DNA of 64,000 bases. It comes from Hoeflea sp. IMCC20628. GTDB taxonomy: Bacteria; Pseudomonadota; Alphaproteobacteria; Rhizobiales; Rhizobiaceae. Where the stretch lies: positions 2,002,501 to 2,066,500 of the forward strand of contig NZ_CP011479.1 in assembly GCF_001011155.1 (NCBI RefSeq), in the 5' to 3' direction. Of this stretch, positions 7,398 through 16,533 are shown piece after piece. The first letter of the stretch is position 1; each line of letters opens with the position of its first letter. Made by a program: the position numbers and the translations under genes. The notes beneath the pieces were generated by a model, which saw only the letters and a program-made list of their open reading frames with translations, was not told where the DNA came from and ran no database searches.

Positions 7398-8423
7398 ATG
7401 GAAGCCGAACCCTTTGACATGGAAGCTCTGGCGGACGAGTTGCACGAACTCGTGCCGGGATTTTCCGGTCTGCATGCGATTGAAAAATTCAACACCGGAC
7501 AATCCAATCCGACCTACCGGGTGGAAGCCGATAGCGGGCGCTATGTGTTGCGCGCCAAGCCGCCGGGAACGCTTCTGAAATCCGCGCATCAGGTGGACCG
7601 CGAATACCGGGTGATGCAGGCTTTGGCCGGCAATGATGTGCCGGTGCCCAAGGTTTATGGACTGTCTGAAGAGCATAGCGCGATCGGCCGGATGTATTTC
7701 GTCATGGAACTGGTGGAGGGACGGATTTTCTGGGATCCGGCATTGCCGGAAGTCAGCAAGGAGGAGAGGGCGGCGATCTATGACGGCATGAATGATGTTC
7801 TGGCGCGGCTGCACCGGGTTGATCCGGAAGCAGCCGGACTGGCGGATTATGGCCGCTCGGGCAACTATTTCGCCCGGCAGATCCGGCGCTGGAGCGAACA
7901 GTATCTGGCCACCAAGACCGATGACTTGCCGGATATGGACCGGCTGATGGATTGGCTTTGGGAAAACCTGCCCGATGATGACGGACTGGTGACGGTGGTT
8001 CATGGAGACTTCCGGCTCGACAACATGATTTTTTCTGCACACGGCGAGAGGGTTCTGGCGCTGATCGACTGGGAACTTTCGACCCTGGGTCACCCGCTGG
8101 CCGACCTTTCCTACCAGTGCATGCAGTGGCGGCTGCCACATGCCAGCGGATTCAGGGGCCTGGGCGGGCTCAATCTGCCCGAACTCGGGATTCCGAACGA
8201 AGCAGATTACATCGCGCTCTATTCCGAGCGGAGCGGCATTGCCGTCGACAACTGGACGTTCTGTCTGGCGTTTTCATTTTTCAAGCTGGCTGCAATCTTG
8301 CAGGGCGTCTACAAGCGCTCGCTCGACGGCAATGCGTCCAATCCGGAGCGCGCCAACGAGATTGGCAAGGCGGTGCCGTTGCTGGCGCTGATGGCCAATG
8401 AGGTCATTTCCGGAAAGGCTTGA
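7398..8423 (+). CDS. APH-like kinase of the ACAD10/11 type (phosphotransferase)
   Basis: A 341-residue protein-kinase-like phosphotransferase. Visible elements are the nucleotide loop FNTGQSNPTYRVEA (residues 31-44), Lys54 in LRAKP, the catalytic VVHGDFRLDN (His202-Asp204-Asn209) and the metal-binding IDWE (Asp224). In animals this domain is fused to an acyl-CoA dehydrogenase in ACAD10/11; in Pseudomonas the separate kinase LvaA acts on 4-hydroxyacyl-CoA. By analogy it could phosphorylate the 4-hydroxyl of a hydroxyacyl-CoA. It begins one base after the SDR stop, preceded by GGATGCCTGAG, and is followed two bases later by the next SDR. A role in aminoglycoside resistance is unlikely in this context. 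Confidence 0.88.
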   Translation: MEAEPFDMEALADELHELVPGFSGLHAIEKFNTGQSNPTYRVEADSGRYVLRAKPPGTLLKSAHQVDREYRVMQALAGNDVPVPKVYGLSEEHSAIGRMYFVMELVEGRIFWDPALPEVSKEERAAIYDGMNDVLARLHRVDPEAAGLADYGRSGNYFARQIRRWSEQYLATKTDDLPDMDRLMDWLWENLPDDDGLVTVVHGDFRLDNMIFSAHGERVLALIDWELSTLGHPLADLSYQCMQWRLPHASGFRGLGGLNLPELGIPNEADYIALYSERSGIAVDNWTFCLAFSFFKLAAILQGVYKRSLDGNASNPERANEIGKAVPLLALMANEVISGKA

Positions 8424-8425
8424 GA

Positions 8426-9202
8426 ATGGCGAATTTTGAAGGTCGGGTGGTGATACTGACCGGCGCCACCGGCGGCTTCGGCCGAGCTGCAGCGCGCTTC
8501 TTCACCGACGCCGGCGCCAGCTTGGTGCTGAGTGATCTTGCAGCGGAAACTCTGGAAGATCTGGCGGGTGAACTGGGTGGCGACACGGTTGTCGTGGCCG
8601 GAGACATAACTGATCCGGACTTGTCCGAACGGCTGGTTCAAACAGCTTTGTCACGATTCGGACGTCTCGATGTGGCGGTCAACAATGCCGGGATTGCCCA
8701 TGACATGACGCCATTGCCGAAAACGCCGCTCAAGGTGGCGCGGCAGATCATTGATGTGGATCTGATGGGCGTGTTCTACGCCATGCGGGCGCAACTGCCG
8801 GTTCTGGAAAAGCGTTTTCGCGACACCGGCGAATCCGGAGCCATCGTCAACGTCGCTTCCGTCGCCGGTGTGGTCGCGGCACCAATGCTGTCGGTGTATG
8901 CTGCGGCAAAGCATGGTGTGGTGGGACTGACCAAATCAGCTGCGATTGAATATGCACGCCGCGGCGTGCGGGTGAACGCATTGTGCCCGTCATTCGCGCG
9001 GACGCCGATGGTCACCGGATTTCTTGAACAGGCTGGACGTAGCCACGATGAGGCCGAAGCTGCTTTGGTGCGATCTATTCCCATGGGCCGGTTGGCCGAA
9101 GTGGACGAGGTGATCGCCGGTCTGGCATTTCTGGCCGATCCCGCGTCGAGTTTTATCACCGGGCAGACGCTGCAGATTGATGGCGGATTGTCGGCGGCAT
9201 AA
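8426..9202 (+). CDS. SDR-family oxidoreductase
   Basis: A 258-residue short-chain dehydrogenase with TGATGGFGRAAA (residues about 11-22), the acidic residue LSDLAAE favouring NAD, NNAG, the catalytic Ser in NVASVAG, YAAAKHG (YxxxK), and a C-terminal GQTLQIDGG. The start ATG at 8426 follows the kinase stop by two bases, so coupling is likely. A TTG six bases upstream is an alternative but less likely start. It is the third gene of the arm and probably a hydroxyacyl-CoA or secondary-alcohol dehydrogenase in the same pathway. It is not a close duplicate of the SDR at 6578. Confidence 0.9.
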   Translation: MANFEGRVVILTGATGGFGRAAARFFTDAGASLVLSDLAAETLEDLAGELGGDTVVVAGDITDPDLSERLVQTALSRFGRLDVAVNNAGIAHDMTPLPKTPLKVARQIIDVDLMGVFYAMRAQLPVLEKRFRDTGESGAIVNVASVAGVVAAPMLSVYAAAKHGVVGLTKSAAIEYARRGVRVNALCPSFARTPMVTGFLEQAGRSHDEAEAALVRSIPMGRLAEVDEVIAGLAFLADPASSFITGQTLQIDGGLSAA

Positions 9203-9318
9203 CGGGCCACGTATTTCTGGGCTACAGTTTACGCACATCGGTTGAGCGATCTGGCGGATTGAACTTCAAGATCAGTAGGCGCACAGTTGCGACACCATAA
9301 TTATCCGGAGGCATGACC

Positions 9319-10818
9319 ATGCAAGAACTCACTCACTTTATCGGCGGCAAGCACGTCAAGGGCACATCTGGCCGTTTTGCCGATGTGATGAACCCGGCCA
9401 CGGGCGAAGTTCAGGCACGGGTTCCGCTGGCCTCGAATGAGGAAATGGCTCAAGCAGTGGCAGTGGCCGCCAAGGCGCAAATCGGCTGGGGCGCGACCAA
9501 CCCGCAGAAACGCGCCCGGGTGATGATGAAGTTTGTCGAACTGCTGCACCGTGACATGGACAAGCTTGCAGAAGCGCTGTCGCGTGAACACGGCAAGACA
9601 ATCCCCGATGCCAAGGGCGACGTGATGCGCGGTCTTGAAGTGGCCGAGTTCTCGTTTGGCGCGCCGCATCTGCTGAAGGGCGAATTCACCGAGGGCGCTG
9701 GTCCCGGTATCGACATGTACTCGATCCGCCAGCCGCTGGGCGTGGTCGCCGGCATCACGCCGTTCAACTTCCCGGCGATGATCCCGATGTGGAAATTCTG
9801 CCCGGCGATTGCTGCGGGCAACGCTTTCATCCTCAAGCCTTCCGAGCGTGATCCGTCCGTGCCGATCATGCTGGCCGAGCTGATGAGCGAAGCGGGCTTG
9901 CCGGACGGCATTCTCAACGTCGTCAATGGCGACAAGGAAGCGGTCGATGCGATCCTCGACCATCCGGAAATCATGGCCATCGGTTTTGTCGGCTCGACGC
10001 CGATCGCGCAATATATCTATGCCCGAGGCTGCGCCAACGGCAAGCGCGTCCAGTGCTTTGGCGGCGCCAAGAACCACATGATCATCATGCCTGATGCTGA
10101 TCTGGATCAGGCAGTGGACGCGCTGATCGGTGCGGGCTACGGCGCGGCAGGCGAACGCTGCATGGCGATTTCGGTTGCTGTTCCGGTGGGGCAGGAGACG
10201 GCAGACCGGCTGATCGAAAAGCTGACACCACGCGTCGAAGCCCTGAAGATCGGGCCCTACACTGCCGGCAATGATGTCGATTTCGGACCGCTGGTAACCC
10301 GCGAAGCCCGCGACCGCGTTCTCGGACTGGTCAACTCCGGAGTGGAGCAGGGCGCCAAGCTGGTGGTCGACGGCCGTGACTTCAAGCTTCAGGGCTACGA
10401 GAACGGCAACTTCATGGGCGGCTGCCTGTTCGATAATGTCACCCGCGACATGGACATCTACACCCAGGAAATCTTTGGGCCGGTTCTGTCGGTGGTGCGT
10501 GCGCCGAACTATGAGGAAGCGCTGCGTTATCCGATGGAACACGAATATGGCAACGGCACCGCGATCTACACCCGCGATGGCGACGCGGCGCGTGATTTTG
10601 CCAGCCGGATCAATATCGGCATGGTCGGCATCAATGTGCCGATCCCTGTGCCGCTGGCCTACCACACCTTCGGCGGATGGAAGAAATCCGGCTTCGGTGA
10701 TCTCAACCAGCATGGTCCGGATTCTTTCCGGTTCTACACGCGCACCAAGACGGTGACCGCGCGCTGGCCTTCCGGTATCAAGGACGGTGCCGACTTCAAC
10801 ATCCCGACGATGGGCTGA
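9319..10818 (+). CDS. mmsA: CoA-acylating methylmalonate-semialdehyde dehydrogenase
   Basis: A 499-residue aldehyde dehydrogenase that converts methylmalonate semialdehyde to propionyl-CoA with NAD and CoA, the last step of distal valine catabolism. It has GVVAGITPFNFPAMIPMWKF, KPSERDPSVP, GFVGSTPIAQYIY and the catalytic Cys in AAGERCMA. The distinctive FGGAKNHMII stretch is typical of MmsA. The start at 9319 gives MQELTHFIGGKHV and a GGAG at eight bases; the ATG at 9313 is only two bases from that GGAG. It heads the valine block, with isobutyryl-CoA dehydrogenase 45 bases downstream. Confidence 0.95.
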   Translation: MQELTHFIGGKHVKGTSGRFADVMNPATGEVQARVPLASNEEMAQAVAVAAKAQIGWGATNPQKRARVMMKFVELLHRDMDKLAEALSREHGKTIPDAKGDVMRGLEVAEFSFGAPHLLKGEFTEGAGPGIDMYSIRQPLGVVAGITPFNFPAMIPMWKFCPAIAAGNAFILKPSERDPSVPIMLAELMSEAGLPDGILNVVNGDKEAVDAILDHPEIMAIGFVGSTPIAQYIYARGCANGKRVQCFGGAKNHMIIMPDADLDQAVDALIGAGYGAAGERCMAISVAVPVGQETADRLIEKLTPRVEALKIGPYTAGNDVDFGPLVTREARDRVLGLVNSGVEQGAKLVVDGRDFKLQGYENGNFMGGCLFDNVTRDMDIYTQEIFGPVLSVVRAPNYEEALRYPMEHEYGNGTAIYTRDGDAARDFASRINIGMVGINVPIPVPLAYHTFGGWKKSGFGDLNQHGPDSFRFYTRTKTVTARWPSGIKDGADFNIPTMG

Positions 10819-10863
10819 AGACACGGCGGCGACATCAATTCAGAGACGGGGAGGTTAATAGCC

Positions 10864-12012
10864 ATGGACTTTGAACTGAACGAGGAACAACAGGCGATTT
10901 TCGACATGGCGCGCGAGTTTGGCGCCGAGAAGATTGCCCCTTTCGCCGCCAAGTGGGAAAAGCAAGAAGCCATCCCGCGCGAGGTGCTTGAAGAAGCAGC
11001 CGCGCTCGGGCTGGCCTCGATCTACGTGCCGGAAAGCGATGGCGGCTCGGGTCTGAGCCGCCTCGATGCGACGCTTGTGTTCGAGGCATTGTCGATAGCC
11101 TGTCCGTCGGTCGCCTCGTTCATCTCGATCCACAACATGTGCACCTGGATGATCGCGACATACGGATCAGACGAGATGAAGGCGCGGTTGCTGCCCGATC
11201 TCGTCACCATGAACAAGATCGCATCCTATTGCCTGACCGAGCCAGGTTCGGGTTCCGACGCCTCGGCGCTGAGGACCCGCGCTGACCGGACCAATGAAGG
11301 CTATAAGCTCAACGGCACCAAGGCGTTCATCTCGGGTGGCGGTTTTTCCGACCTCTATCTGGTGATGACCCGCACCGGTGCGGATGGCCCCAAGGGTATC
11401 TCGGCTGTTGTCGTCGAGAACGGCACGGCCGGACTTTCCTTCGGTGCGCCGGAAGACAAGATGGGCTGGCGCTCGCAGCCGACATCAGAAGTGCAGTTTG
11501 ATGATTGCGTCATTCCGGCAGAGAATCTGCTCGGCGAGGAAGGTGCGGGTTTCCGCTACGCCATGAGCGGGCTTGATGGCGGACGGCTCAACATTGCCGC
11601 GTCGGCGCTTGGCGGCGCGCAATCGGCACTCGACAAGACGCTGACCTATATGGGCGAGCGGCAAGCCTTCGGCAAATCCATCGACCAGTTTCAGGCGTTG
11701 CAGTTCCGGCTTGCCGACATGGAAACCGAAATGCAGGCGGCGCGGATTTTCCTGCGCCAGGCAGCGAGCAAGCTCGACCGCAAGACGCCCGACGCGACCA
11801 AATATTGCGCCATGGCCAAACGCTTTGTCACCGACACCGCCTTCAAGGTTGCCAATGACGCGCTGCAACTGCATGGCGGTTACGGCTATCTGGCCGATTA
11901 TGGCGTGGAAAAGATCGTCCGCGATCTGCGGGTGCACCAGATCCTGGAAGGCACCAACGAGATCATGCGGGTGATCATTTCACGCGCACTGCTTTCGGAG
12001 CGTGCCGCATGA
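10864..12012 (+). CDS. Isobutyryl-CoA dehydrogenase (acyl-CoA dehydrogenase)
   Basis: A 382-residue acyl-CoA dehydrogenase of the short/branched-chain group. Features are YCLTEPGSGSDASALRTRAD, FISGGGFSDLYLVM, RQAFGKSIDQFQALQFRLAD, LHGGYGYLADYGVEKIVRDL and LEGTNEIMRVIISRAL, with the catalytic Glu in the LEGT motif. Its position between mmsA and a 3-hydroxyisobutyryl-CoA hydrolase points to isobutyryl-CoA as substrate, giving methacrylyl-CoA. GGGGAGG lies nine bases upstream of the ATG. The stop overlaps the next start (ATGA). Unlike the acyl-CoA dehydrogenase at 5148, it keeps the classical Glu. Confidence 0.92.
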   Translation: MDFELNEEQQAIFDMAREFGAEKIAPFAAKWEKQEAIPREVLEEAAALGLASIYVPESDGGSGLSRLDATLVFEALSIACPSVASFISIHNMCTWMIATYGSDEMKARLLPDLVTMNKIASYCLTEPGSGSDASALRTRADRTNEGYKLNGTKAFISGGGFSDLYLVMTRTGADGPKGISAVVVENGTAGLSFGAPEDKMGWRSQPTSEVQFDDCVIPAENLLGEEGAGFRYAMSGLDGGRLNIAASALGGAQSALDKTLTYMGERQAFGKSIDQFQALQFRLADMETEMQAARIFLRQAASKLDRKTPDATKYCAMAKRFVTDTAFKVANDALQLHGGYGYLADYGVEKIVRDLRVHQILEGTNEIMRVIISRALLSERAA

Positions 12013-13031
12013 GCATCCGCATTCGCAAGATCGGGCGTATCGGCCAGATCACGCTGCAGCGACCCGAAGCGCTCAATGCCGTGACCTATGACATGGTGCT
12101 GGCGATCGAAGCAGCCCTTGATGGCTGGCGCGACGATGAGCGCGTGGCTTGCGTGCTGATTGATGCGGGAGGACACAAAGCATTCTCAGCCGGTGGTGAT
12201 CTGCAGTTCATGTATGACACGGCGTCGAAAGGTGATTTCGAGCCCGGCCGGACATTCTGGCGCGACGAATACCGGCTCAATGCCAAGATCGCGGCCTACC
12301 CGAAGCCCTATATCGCGCTCTGCCAGGGCTTCACCATGGGCGGCGGCGTTGGCGTCTCGCTGCATGGCTCGCACCGGGTGGTGGGCGAGAGCTCGAAAAT
12401 CGCCATGCCTGAATGCGCGGTGGGGTTGGTTCCCGATGTCGGCGGAACGTTGTTGCTGGCGCGCGCGCCGGGGCGGCTGGGTGAATATCTCGGTATCACC
12501 GGCTACAGGATGAACGCGTCTGACGCGATTCTGGCCGGCTTTGCAGACTATTTCATCCCCGAGGCAGAATGGTCCAGCTTGACCGAAACGTTGATTGAGA
12601 CCGGAGACTGGTCTGTAGTGGCGGCGCTGGCGCGGGATCCCGAAGACGGCCCGTTGATGGGGTTGCGCGCGCAAGTGGATGCGCATTTTGGCAAGGACAG
12701 TCTCGCAGATATTCTGGCCTCGCTTCCCGGTGATGACTGGGGTGTGGCAACAGCCAAGTCGATTCGCGCCGGTTCGCCGCTGTCGACAAATTGCACTATC
12801 GAACTGGTGCGCCGGGCGCGTGAAAGCAACTATATCCAGGCGGCGCTGCAACAGGAATACCGCTTCACCTCGCGCAGTGCGTCCGAAGGTGATTTCGTCG
12901 AGGGCATTCGCGCAGCCATCATCGACAAGGACAGAAATCCGCGCTGGCGTCATGCAAGTGTCGATGACGTGACGGCTGAGACGGTGGCGGCGATGCTGTC
13001 CGAGCCGCCAGGCGGCGACATAGGATTCTAG
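12009..13031 (+). CDS. 3-hydroxyisobutyryl-CoA hydrolase-like crotonase
   Basis: A 340-residue crotonase-fold protein. The oxyanion-hole segments are KAFSAGGDLQFMYD and GFTMGGGVGVSLHG. MPECAVGLVPDVGGTLLLAR and the long C-terminus (TSRSASEGDFVEGIRAAIID, DKDRNPRW) are the HIBCH signature rather than that of short enoyl-CoA hydratases. It hydrolyses 3-hydroxyisobutyryl-CoA to free 3-hydroxyisobutyrate. It overlaps the dehydrogenase stop by four bases and precedes mmsB by 47 bases, which fits the pathway. The hydratase that would supply its substrate is not in this operon. Confidence 0.9.
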   Translation: MSIRIRKIGRIGQITLQRPEALNAVTYDMVLAIEAALDGWRDDERVACVLIDAGGHKAFSAGGDLQFMYDTASKGDFEPGRTFWRDEYRLNAKIAAYPKPYIALCQGFTMGGGVGVSLHGSHRVVGESSKIAMPECAVGLVPDVGGTLLLARAPGRLGEYLGITGYRMNASDAILAGFADYFIPEAEWSSLTETLIETGDWSVVAALARDPEDGPLMGLRAQVDAHFGKDSLADILASLPGDDWGVATAKSIRAGSPLSTNCTIELVRRARESNYIQAALQQEYRFTSRSASEGDFVEGIRAAIIDKDRNPRWRHASVDDVTAETVAAMLSEPPGGDIGF

Positions 13032-13078
13032 CGCGGCTGTTGCCGCCAGACATGTGATTAATCGATAGGGAGGTCGCT

Positions 13079-13948
13079 ATGAAAATCGGATTTATCGGAC
13101 TGGGTAATATGGGTGCGCCGATGGCTGCCAATCTGCTCAAGGCCGGGCATGAAGTCACGGGCTTCGATGTCGCCGGCGTTACCGTCGAAGGTCTAGCCAA
13201 TGCGGGCTCGGCGGCAGACGCTGCGGCCGGCAAGGATGCCGTGATTACCATGCTGCCCAATGGCGAGATCCTGCGGTCGGTCTATGCCGAGATCGTACCC
13301 GCCGGAGAGGCGGGTGCGGTATTCATCGATTGCTCGACGGTTGACGTCGACAGCGCCAAAGCAGCGCACGAGATGGCAAAATCGGCCGGGCTACTTTCGG
13401 TCGATGCGCCGGTTTCGGGTGGCATCGGCGGAGCTGCTGCCGGCACTTTGACCTTCATGGCTGGCGGGTCCGCGGACTCTTTTGCCAAGGCAATGCCTCT
13501 GTTTGAGGTGATGGGTGGCAAGACTGTGCATTGCGGCGAGGCGGGTGCCGGGCAATCGGCCAAGATCTGCAACAACATGATTCTCGGCATCTCGATGATC
13601 GGCGTCTGCGAAGCCTTTGCGCTGGCCGACAAGCTCGGCCTCGACCGCCAGAGCCTGTTCGACGTGGTCTCGACCTCGTCCGGATCCTGCTGGTCGGTCA
13701 ACGCCTATTGCCCGGCGCCCGGCATCGGCCCGAAAAGCCCGGCCGACAATGACTACAAGCCCGGATTTGCCAGCGACCTCATGCTCAAGGATCTCAGACT
13801 TAGCCAGCAGGCTGCCGAAAGTGTCGATGCCGCCACCCCGATGGGCGCGCATGCCACCGAAATCTATGCCGACTTTGTTGCCGGAGACGGCAAGGGTATG
13901 GATTTCTCCGCGATGCTGCCGCATCTGATGGGCAAGGGCCGCGCGTAG
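13079..13948 (+). CDS. mmsB: 3-hydroxyisobutyrate dehydrogenase
   Basis: A 289-residue beta-hydroxyacid dehydrogenase that oxidises 3-hydroxyisobutyrate to methylmalonate semialdehyde, the substrate of MmsA. It has the N-terminal GFIGLGNMGAPMAANLLKAG Rossmann motif, the substrate motif DAPVSGGIGGAAAGTLTFMA, and GAGQSAKICNNMILGISM with the catalytic Lys. The length matches the family. A GGGAGG six bases before the ATG is a strong ribosome site. It is the last gene of the valine block, followed by about 150 bases without a gene. Confidence 0.95.
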   Translation: MKIGFIGLGNMGAPMAANLLKAGHEVTGFDVAGVTVEGLANAGSAADAAAGKDAVITMLPNGEILRSVYAEIVPAGEAGAVFIDCSTVDVDSAKAAHEMAKSAGLLSVDAPVSGGIGGAAAGTLTFMAGGSADSFAKAMPLFEVMGGKTVHCGEAGAGQSAKICNNMILGISMIGVCEAFALADKLGLDRQSLFDVVSTSSGSCWSVNAYCPAPGIGPKSPADNDYKPGFASDLMLKDLRLSQQAAESVDAATPMGAHATEIYADFVAGDGKGMDFSAMLPHLMGKGRA

Positions 13949-14106
13949 AGCCGGTTCGCCGGTTCTCGACCGCGCATGCTGGCCTTCGCATGCGTCAGGC
14001 ATCCAGTCTTGCGCCGGACAGTTTCATACGTGATTGCAGAAGTCTGCTGATATGGCGCTGATCCATTCTGAAATGGAGAAACCAGGCCCTACCAGCGCGA
14101 CAAGCA

Positions 14107-14682
14107 TCAGTTGATGATCTCGACATTGATGTAGGTGAGCCTGCCTCTGCGGCCATAGATCTCGACATAGATTTGGGCGCCGCCGCTGAGCAAAGCTTGG
14201 GTGGTGCTGTTGTCGAAGTCGGCATTGCGGAGCAGGGCTTCCATGGTCGCGCGGTTGTCGGCGCTGGCAAAGAACGGATCATCCTCGTCGCCGGGCTGGC
14301 TGATGCGGTATTGGTGGAAATTGGCCCGGTCCTGGCGCAGCACCTGCCAGGGCTCGGTCAGTTTCTTGCCGGCGGTGTTGTAAAGATCGTCGACATCGAT
14401 CATAGCGGAGTAGGTGCCGACAATCTCGTCATTGTCGTCGGCCGGATTGCCGGTCTGATCGGCATAGAACTCGCGATCCATCTCGATCTGGGACTGAATG
14501 TCGCCGACACATGCGTCGGGTAGCAACTGCCAGTTTTCTTCGGTTTCAAAGCAAGGGCCGAGATTCTGGCCCTCACAGATTTTCGATGCAAGTTCGTAAC
14601 AGAGATCGCTCTGGGCCCTGGCCGGAGCAAGGGTGACGGCAAGCGCAAGTATGGCGAGAGCTGAAAACCGGGTGATCAACAT
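14107..14682 (-). CDS. Hypothetical exported protein, 191 aa
   Basis: A secreted or periplasmic protein with a clear signal peptide (MLITRFSALAILALAVTLAP, AxA site at about residue 23). The mature part begins with cysteines (LCYELASKICEGQNLGPCFE … LPDACVGDIQ), which probably form disulfides, then an acidic region and a C-terminal beta-rich end (GGAQIYVEIYGRRGRLTYIN). I do not recognise a family. It is a lone gene on the minus strand between the valine and homogentisate operons, so context gives no function. Confidence 0.7.
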   Translation of the reverse strand: MLITRFSALAILALAVTLAPARAQSDLCYELASKICEGQNLGPCFETEENWQLLPDACVGDIQSQIEMDREFYADQTGNPADDNDEIVGTYSAMIDVDDLYNTAGKKLTEPWQVLRQDRANFHQYRISQPGDEDDPFFASADNRATMEALLRNADFDNSTTQALLSGGAQIYVEIYGRRGRLTYINVEIIN

Positions 14683-15101
14683 GGGGAACCGTGGTGTTGG
14701 AGTGGGGACGCAGCTGCTGGACGGCTAGGATGAACGCCGCGGGAATGCCGGTGGCGAATGCGTCAGCTGATTTGGCCGTGACCGCCTGGTCAGCGAACAT
14801 GTATCGCTTGAGGTTTGTGCCCGTGGGTGCGTTCACATCATATCCGCAGATGAAACAAGTTGCACTCGGGTTTGTTACCTCTGATTGAAATGGTTTAAAA
14901 TGAAGCACGGCAGGGCGTTTATTCGAATGTAACTTCAATCCCGCTGAATGTTCTTGCGCTCAATTGGTGATTGATCCGAGATTATAGAAATCCCTCATAT
15001 CCCCGCACCAACAGGGCCTGGGAGAATTTTGCGCGAAGGTTGATAGTTACATTTACAACTGATCAGATGGGCTCATGTTTGAACAGCCATCGGAGTGCCC
15101 A
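14683..15101. other. Intergenic region with hmgA promoter
   Basis: About 420 bases between divergent genes. It is AT-rich relative to the window, especially from 14880 to 15060, as expected for promoters. It holds the AGTT-N8-AACT dyad at 15045-15060. No small gene is convincing. Confidence 0.5.
15045..15060. promoter_or_regulatory. AGTT-N8-AACT dyad upstream of hmgA
   Basis: AGTTACAT-TTACAACT is an imperfect dyad about 40 bases upstream of the hmgA start. Similar AGTTGCAA-TTGCAACT palindromes are bound by MarR-type regulators in alphaproteobacteria, to my knowledge. A link to homogentisate control is inference; no regulator gene is adjacent. Confidence 0.35.
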
Positions 15102-16433
15102 ATGACGCATGCTTATATGCCGGGTTTTGGAAATGATTTTGAAACCGAAAGCCTGCCTGGCGCATTGCCGCAGGGTCAGAATTCGCCGCAGCGCTGTGCT
15201 TACGGGCTCTATGCCGAACAGCTCTCCGGTTCGCCATTCACCGCGCCGCGCGGCACCAATGAGCGGTCCTGGCTCTACCGGATTCGCCCCAGCGTGCGTC
15301 ACACCACCGATTTTCGGGTGATTGACCGGCCGGTATGGAAGTCTGCGCCGCATCAGGTCTCCGACGTTCTCTCGCTCGGCCAACGGCGCTGGGATCCGAC
15401 ACCCTATCCTGACGGAGCCGTGCATTTTCTCGATGCCCTCCACACGGTCACCACGGCAGGTGACGTCGTCGGGCAGGTCGGAATGGGAACTCATGTCTAC
15501 GCGCTGACGGCGGACATGGACGATGACTATTTCTTCAATGCCGATGGCGAAATGATGATCGTGCCACAGGAAGGTGCGCTGAGCATTTTCACCGAGATGG
15601 GCATTATCGACGTTGCACCGCTGGAAATTGCCGTGCTGCCGCGCGGCATGATGTTCAAGGTCAAGCGTGGCGAAGGCGTCGAGCGGGCGCGCGGCTATGT
15701 CTGCGAAAATTACGGCGCCAAATTCACCCTGCCGGAACGCGGCCCGATTGGCGCCAATTGCCTGGCCAATCCGCGTGACTTCAAGACCCCGGTCGCAGCC
15801 TTTGAGGACAAGGAGACCACCTGTCTGGTCCATATCAAATGGTGCGGTGCATTTCATGTTACCGCGATTGGTCATTCACCGCTCGATGTGGTTGCCTGGC
15901 ACGGCAATTACGCGCCCTACAAATATGATCTACGGACCTTCTCACCGGTTGGCGCGATCGGTTTTGACCATCCCGATCCGTCGATCTTCACCGTTCTGAC
16001 GGCGCCATCGGGCGAGGCGGGCACGGCCAACATCGATTTCGTGATCTTCCCGCCGCGCTGGCTGGTGGCCGAGCACTCGTTTCGCCCGCCCTGGTACCAT
16101 CGCAATATCATGAGCGAATTCATGGGTTTGATCGAAGGACAGTATGACGCCAAGGAGGAAGGTTTTCTGCCCGGCGGCATGAGCCTGCACAACATGATGA
16201 TGCCGCATGGCCCCGATCATGACGCCTTCGAAAAGGCCTCGACGGTGGAGCTGAAACCGGTCAAACTGACCGATACGATGGCCTTCATGTTTGAAACCCG
16301 TTTCCCACAGATGGTGACCCGCTACGCCGCGGAGCTCGAAACCTTGCAGACCGGCTACGTCAATTGCTGGGAAGGCCTCGAGCGGAAATTTGACGGCACG
16401 CCGGAAACCGGTGGCTGGTCGGGGGCCAAGTGA
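15102..16433 (+). CDS. hmgA: Homogentisate 1,2-dioxygenase
   Basis: A 443-residue non-haem iron dioxygenase that opens the homogentisate ring to maleylacetoacetate, in tyrosine and phenylalanine catabolism. It starts [20 protein letters not shown] and has the usual [20 protein letters not shown] and [19 protein letters not shown]. The cupin core includes [19 protein letters not shown], and [18 protein letters not shown] and [17 protein letters not shown] hold the iron-binding His/Glu residues. Start 15102 is favoured by GGAG six bases upstream over an in-frame ATG at 15075. It heads the homogentisate operon. Confidence 0.97.
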   Translation: MTHAYMPGFGNDFETESLPGALPQGQNSPQRCAYGLYAEQLSGSPFTAPRGTNERSWLYRIRPSVRHTTDFRVIDRPVWKSAPHQVSDVLSLGQRRWDPTPYPDGAVHFLDALHTVTTAGDVVGQVGMGTHVYALTADMDDDYFFNADGEMMIVPQEGALSIFTEMGIIDVAPLEIAVLPRGMMFKVKRGEGVERARGYVCENYGAKFTLPERGPIGANCLANPRDFKTPVAAFEDKETTCLVHIKWCGAFHVTAIGHSPLDVVAWHGNYAPYKYDLRTFSPVGAIGFDHPDPSIFTVLTAPSGEAGTANIDFVIFPPRWLVAEHSFRPPWYHRNIMSEFMGLIEGQYDAKEEGFLPGGMSLHNMMMPHGPDHDAFEKASTVELKPVKLTDTMAFMFETRFPQMVTRYAAELETLQTGYVNCWEGLERKFDGTPETGGWSGAK

Positions 16434-16533
16434 GCCATCCTCAGGTCATGACCGGCTGCAATCGACCGCCCAATTTGGGCAGAGATCGGCCGGACTTGCC
16501 TTTGACACGCACCAAACCACAAAGGAAAACCGC

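Noticed and set aside
7398-8423. Aminoglycoside-resistance kinase
   Set aside because: Although APH-like, its context with acyl-CoA enzymes and its ACAD10/11-type N-terminus argue for a metabolic kinase.
9301-10824. 507-codon open frame on the minus strand
   Set aside because: It is fully antisense to mmsA, has no ribosome site and has a His/Arg-rich composition typical of the opposite frame of a GC-rich gene.
12186-12953. 255-codon open frame on the minus strand
   Set aside because: It is antisense to the 3-hydroxyisobutyryl-CoA hydrolase gene, with no homologous features.
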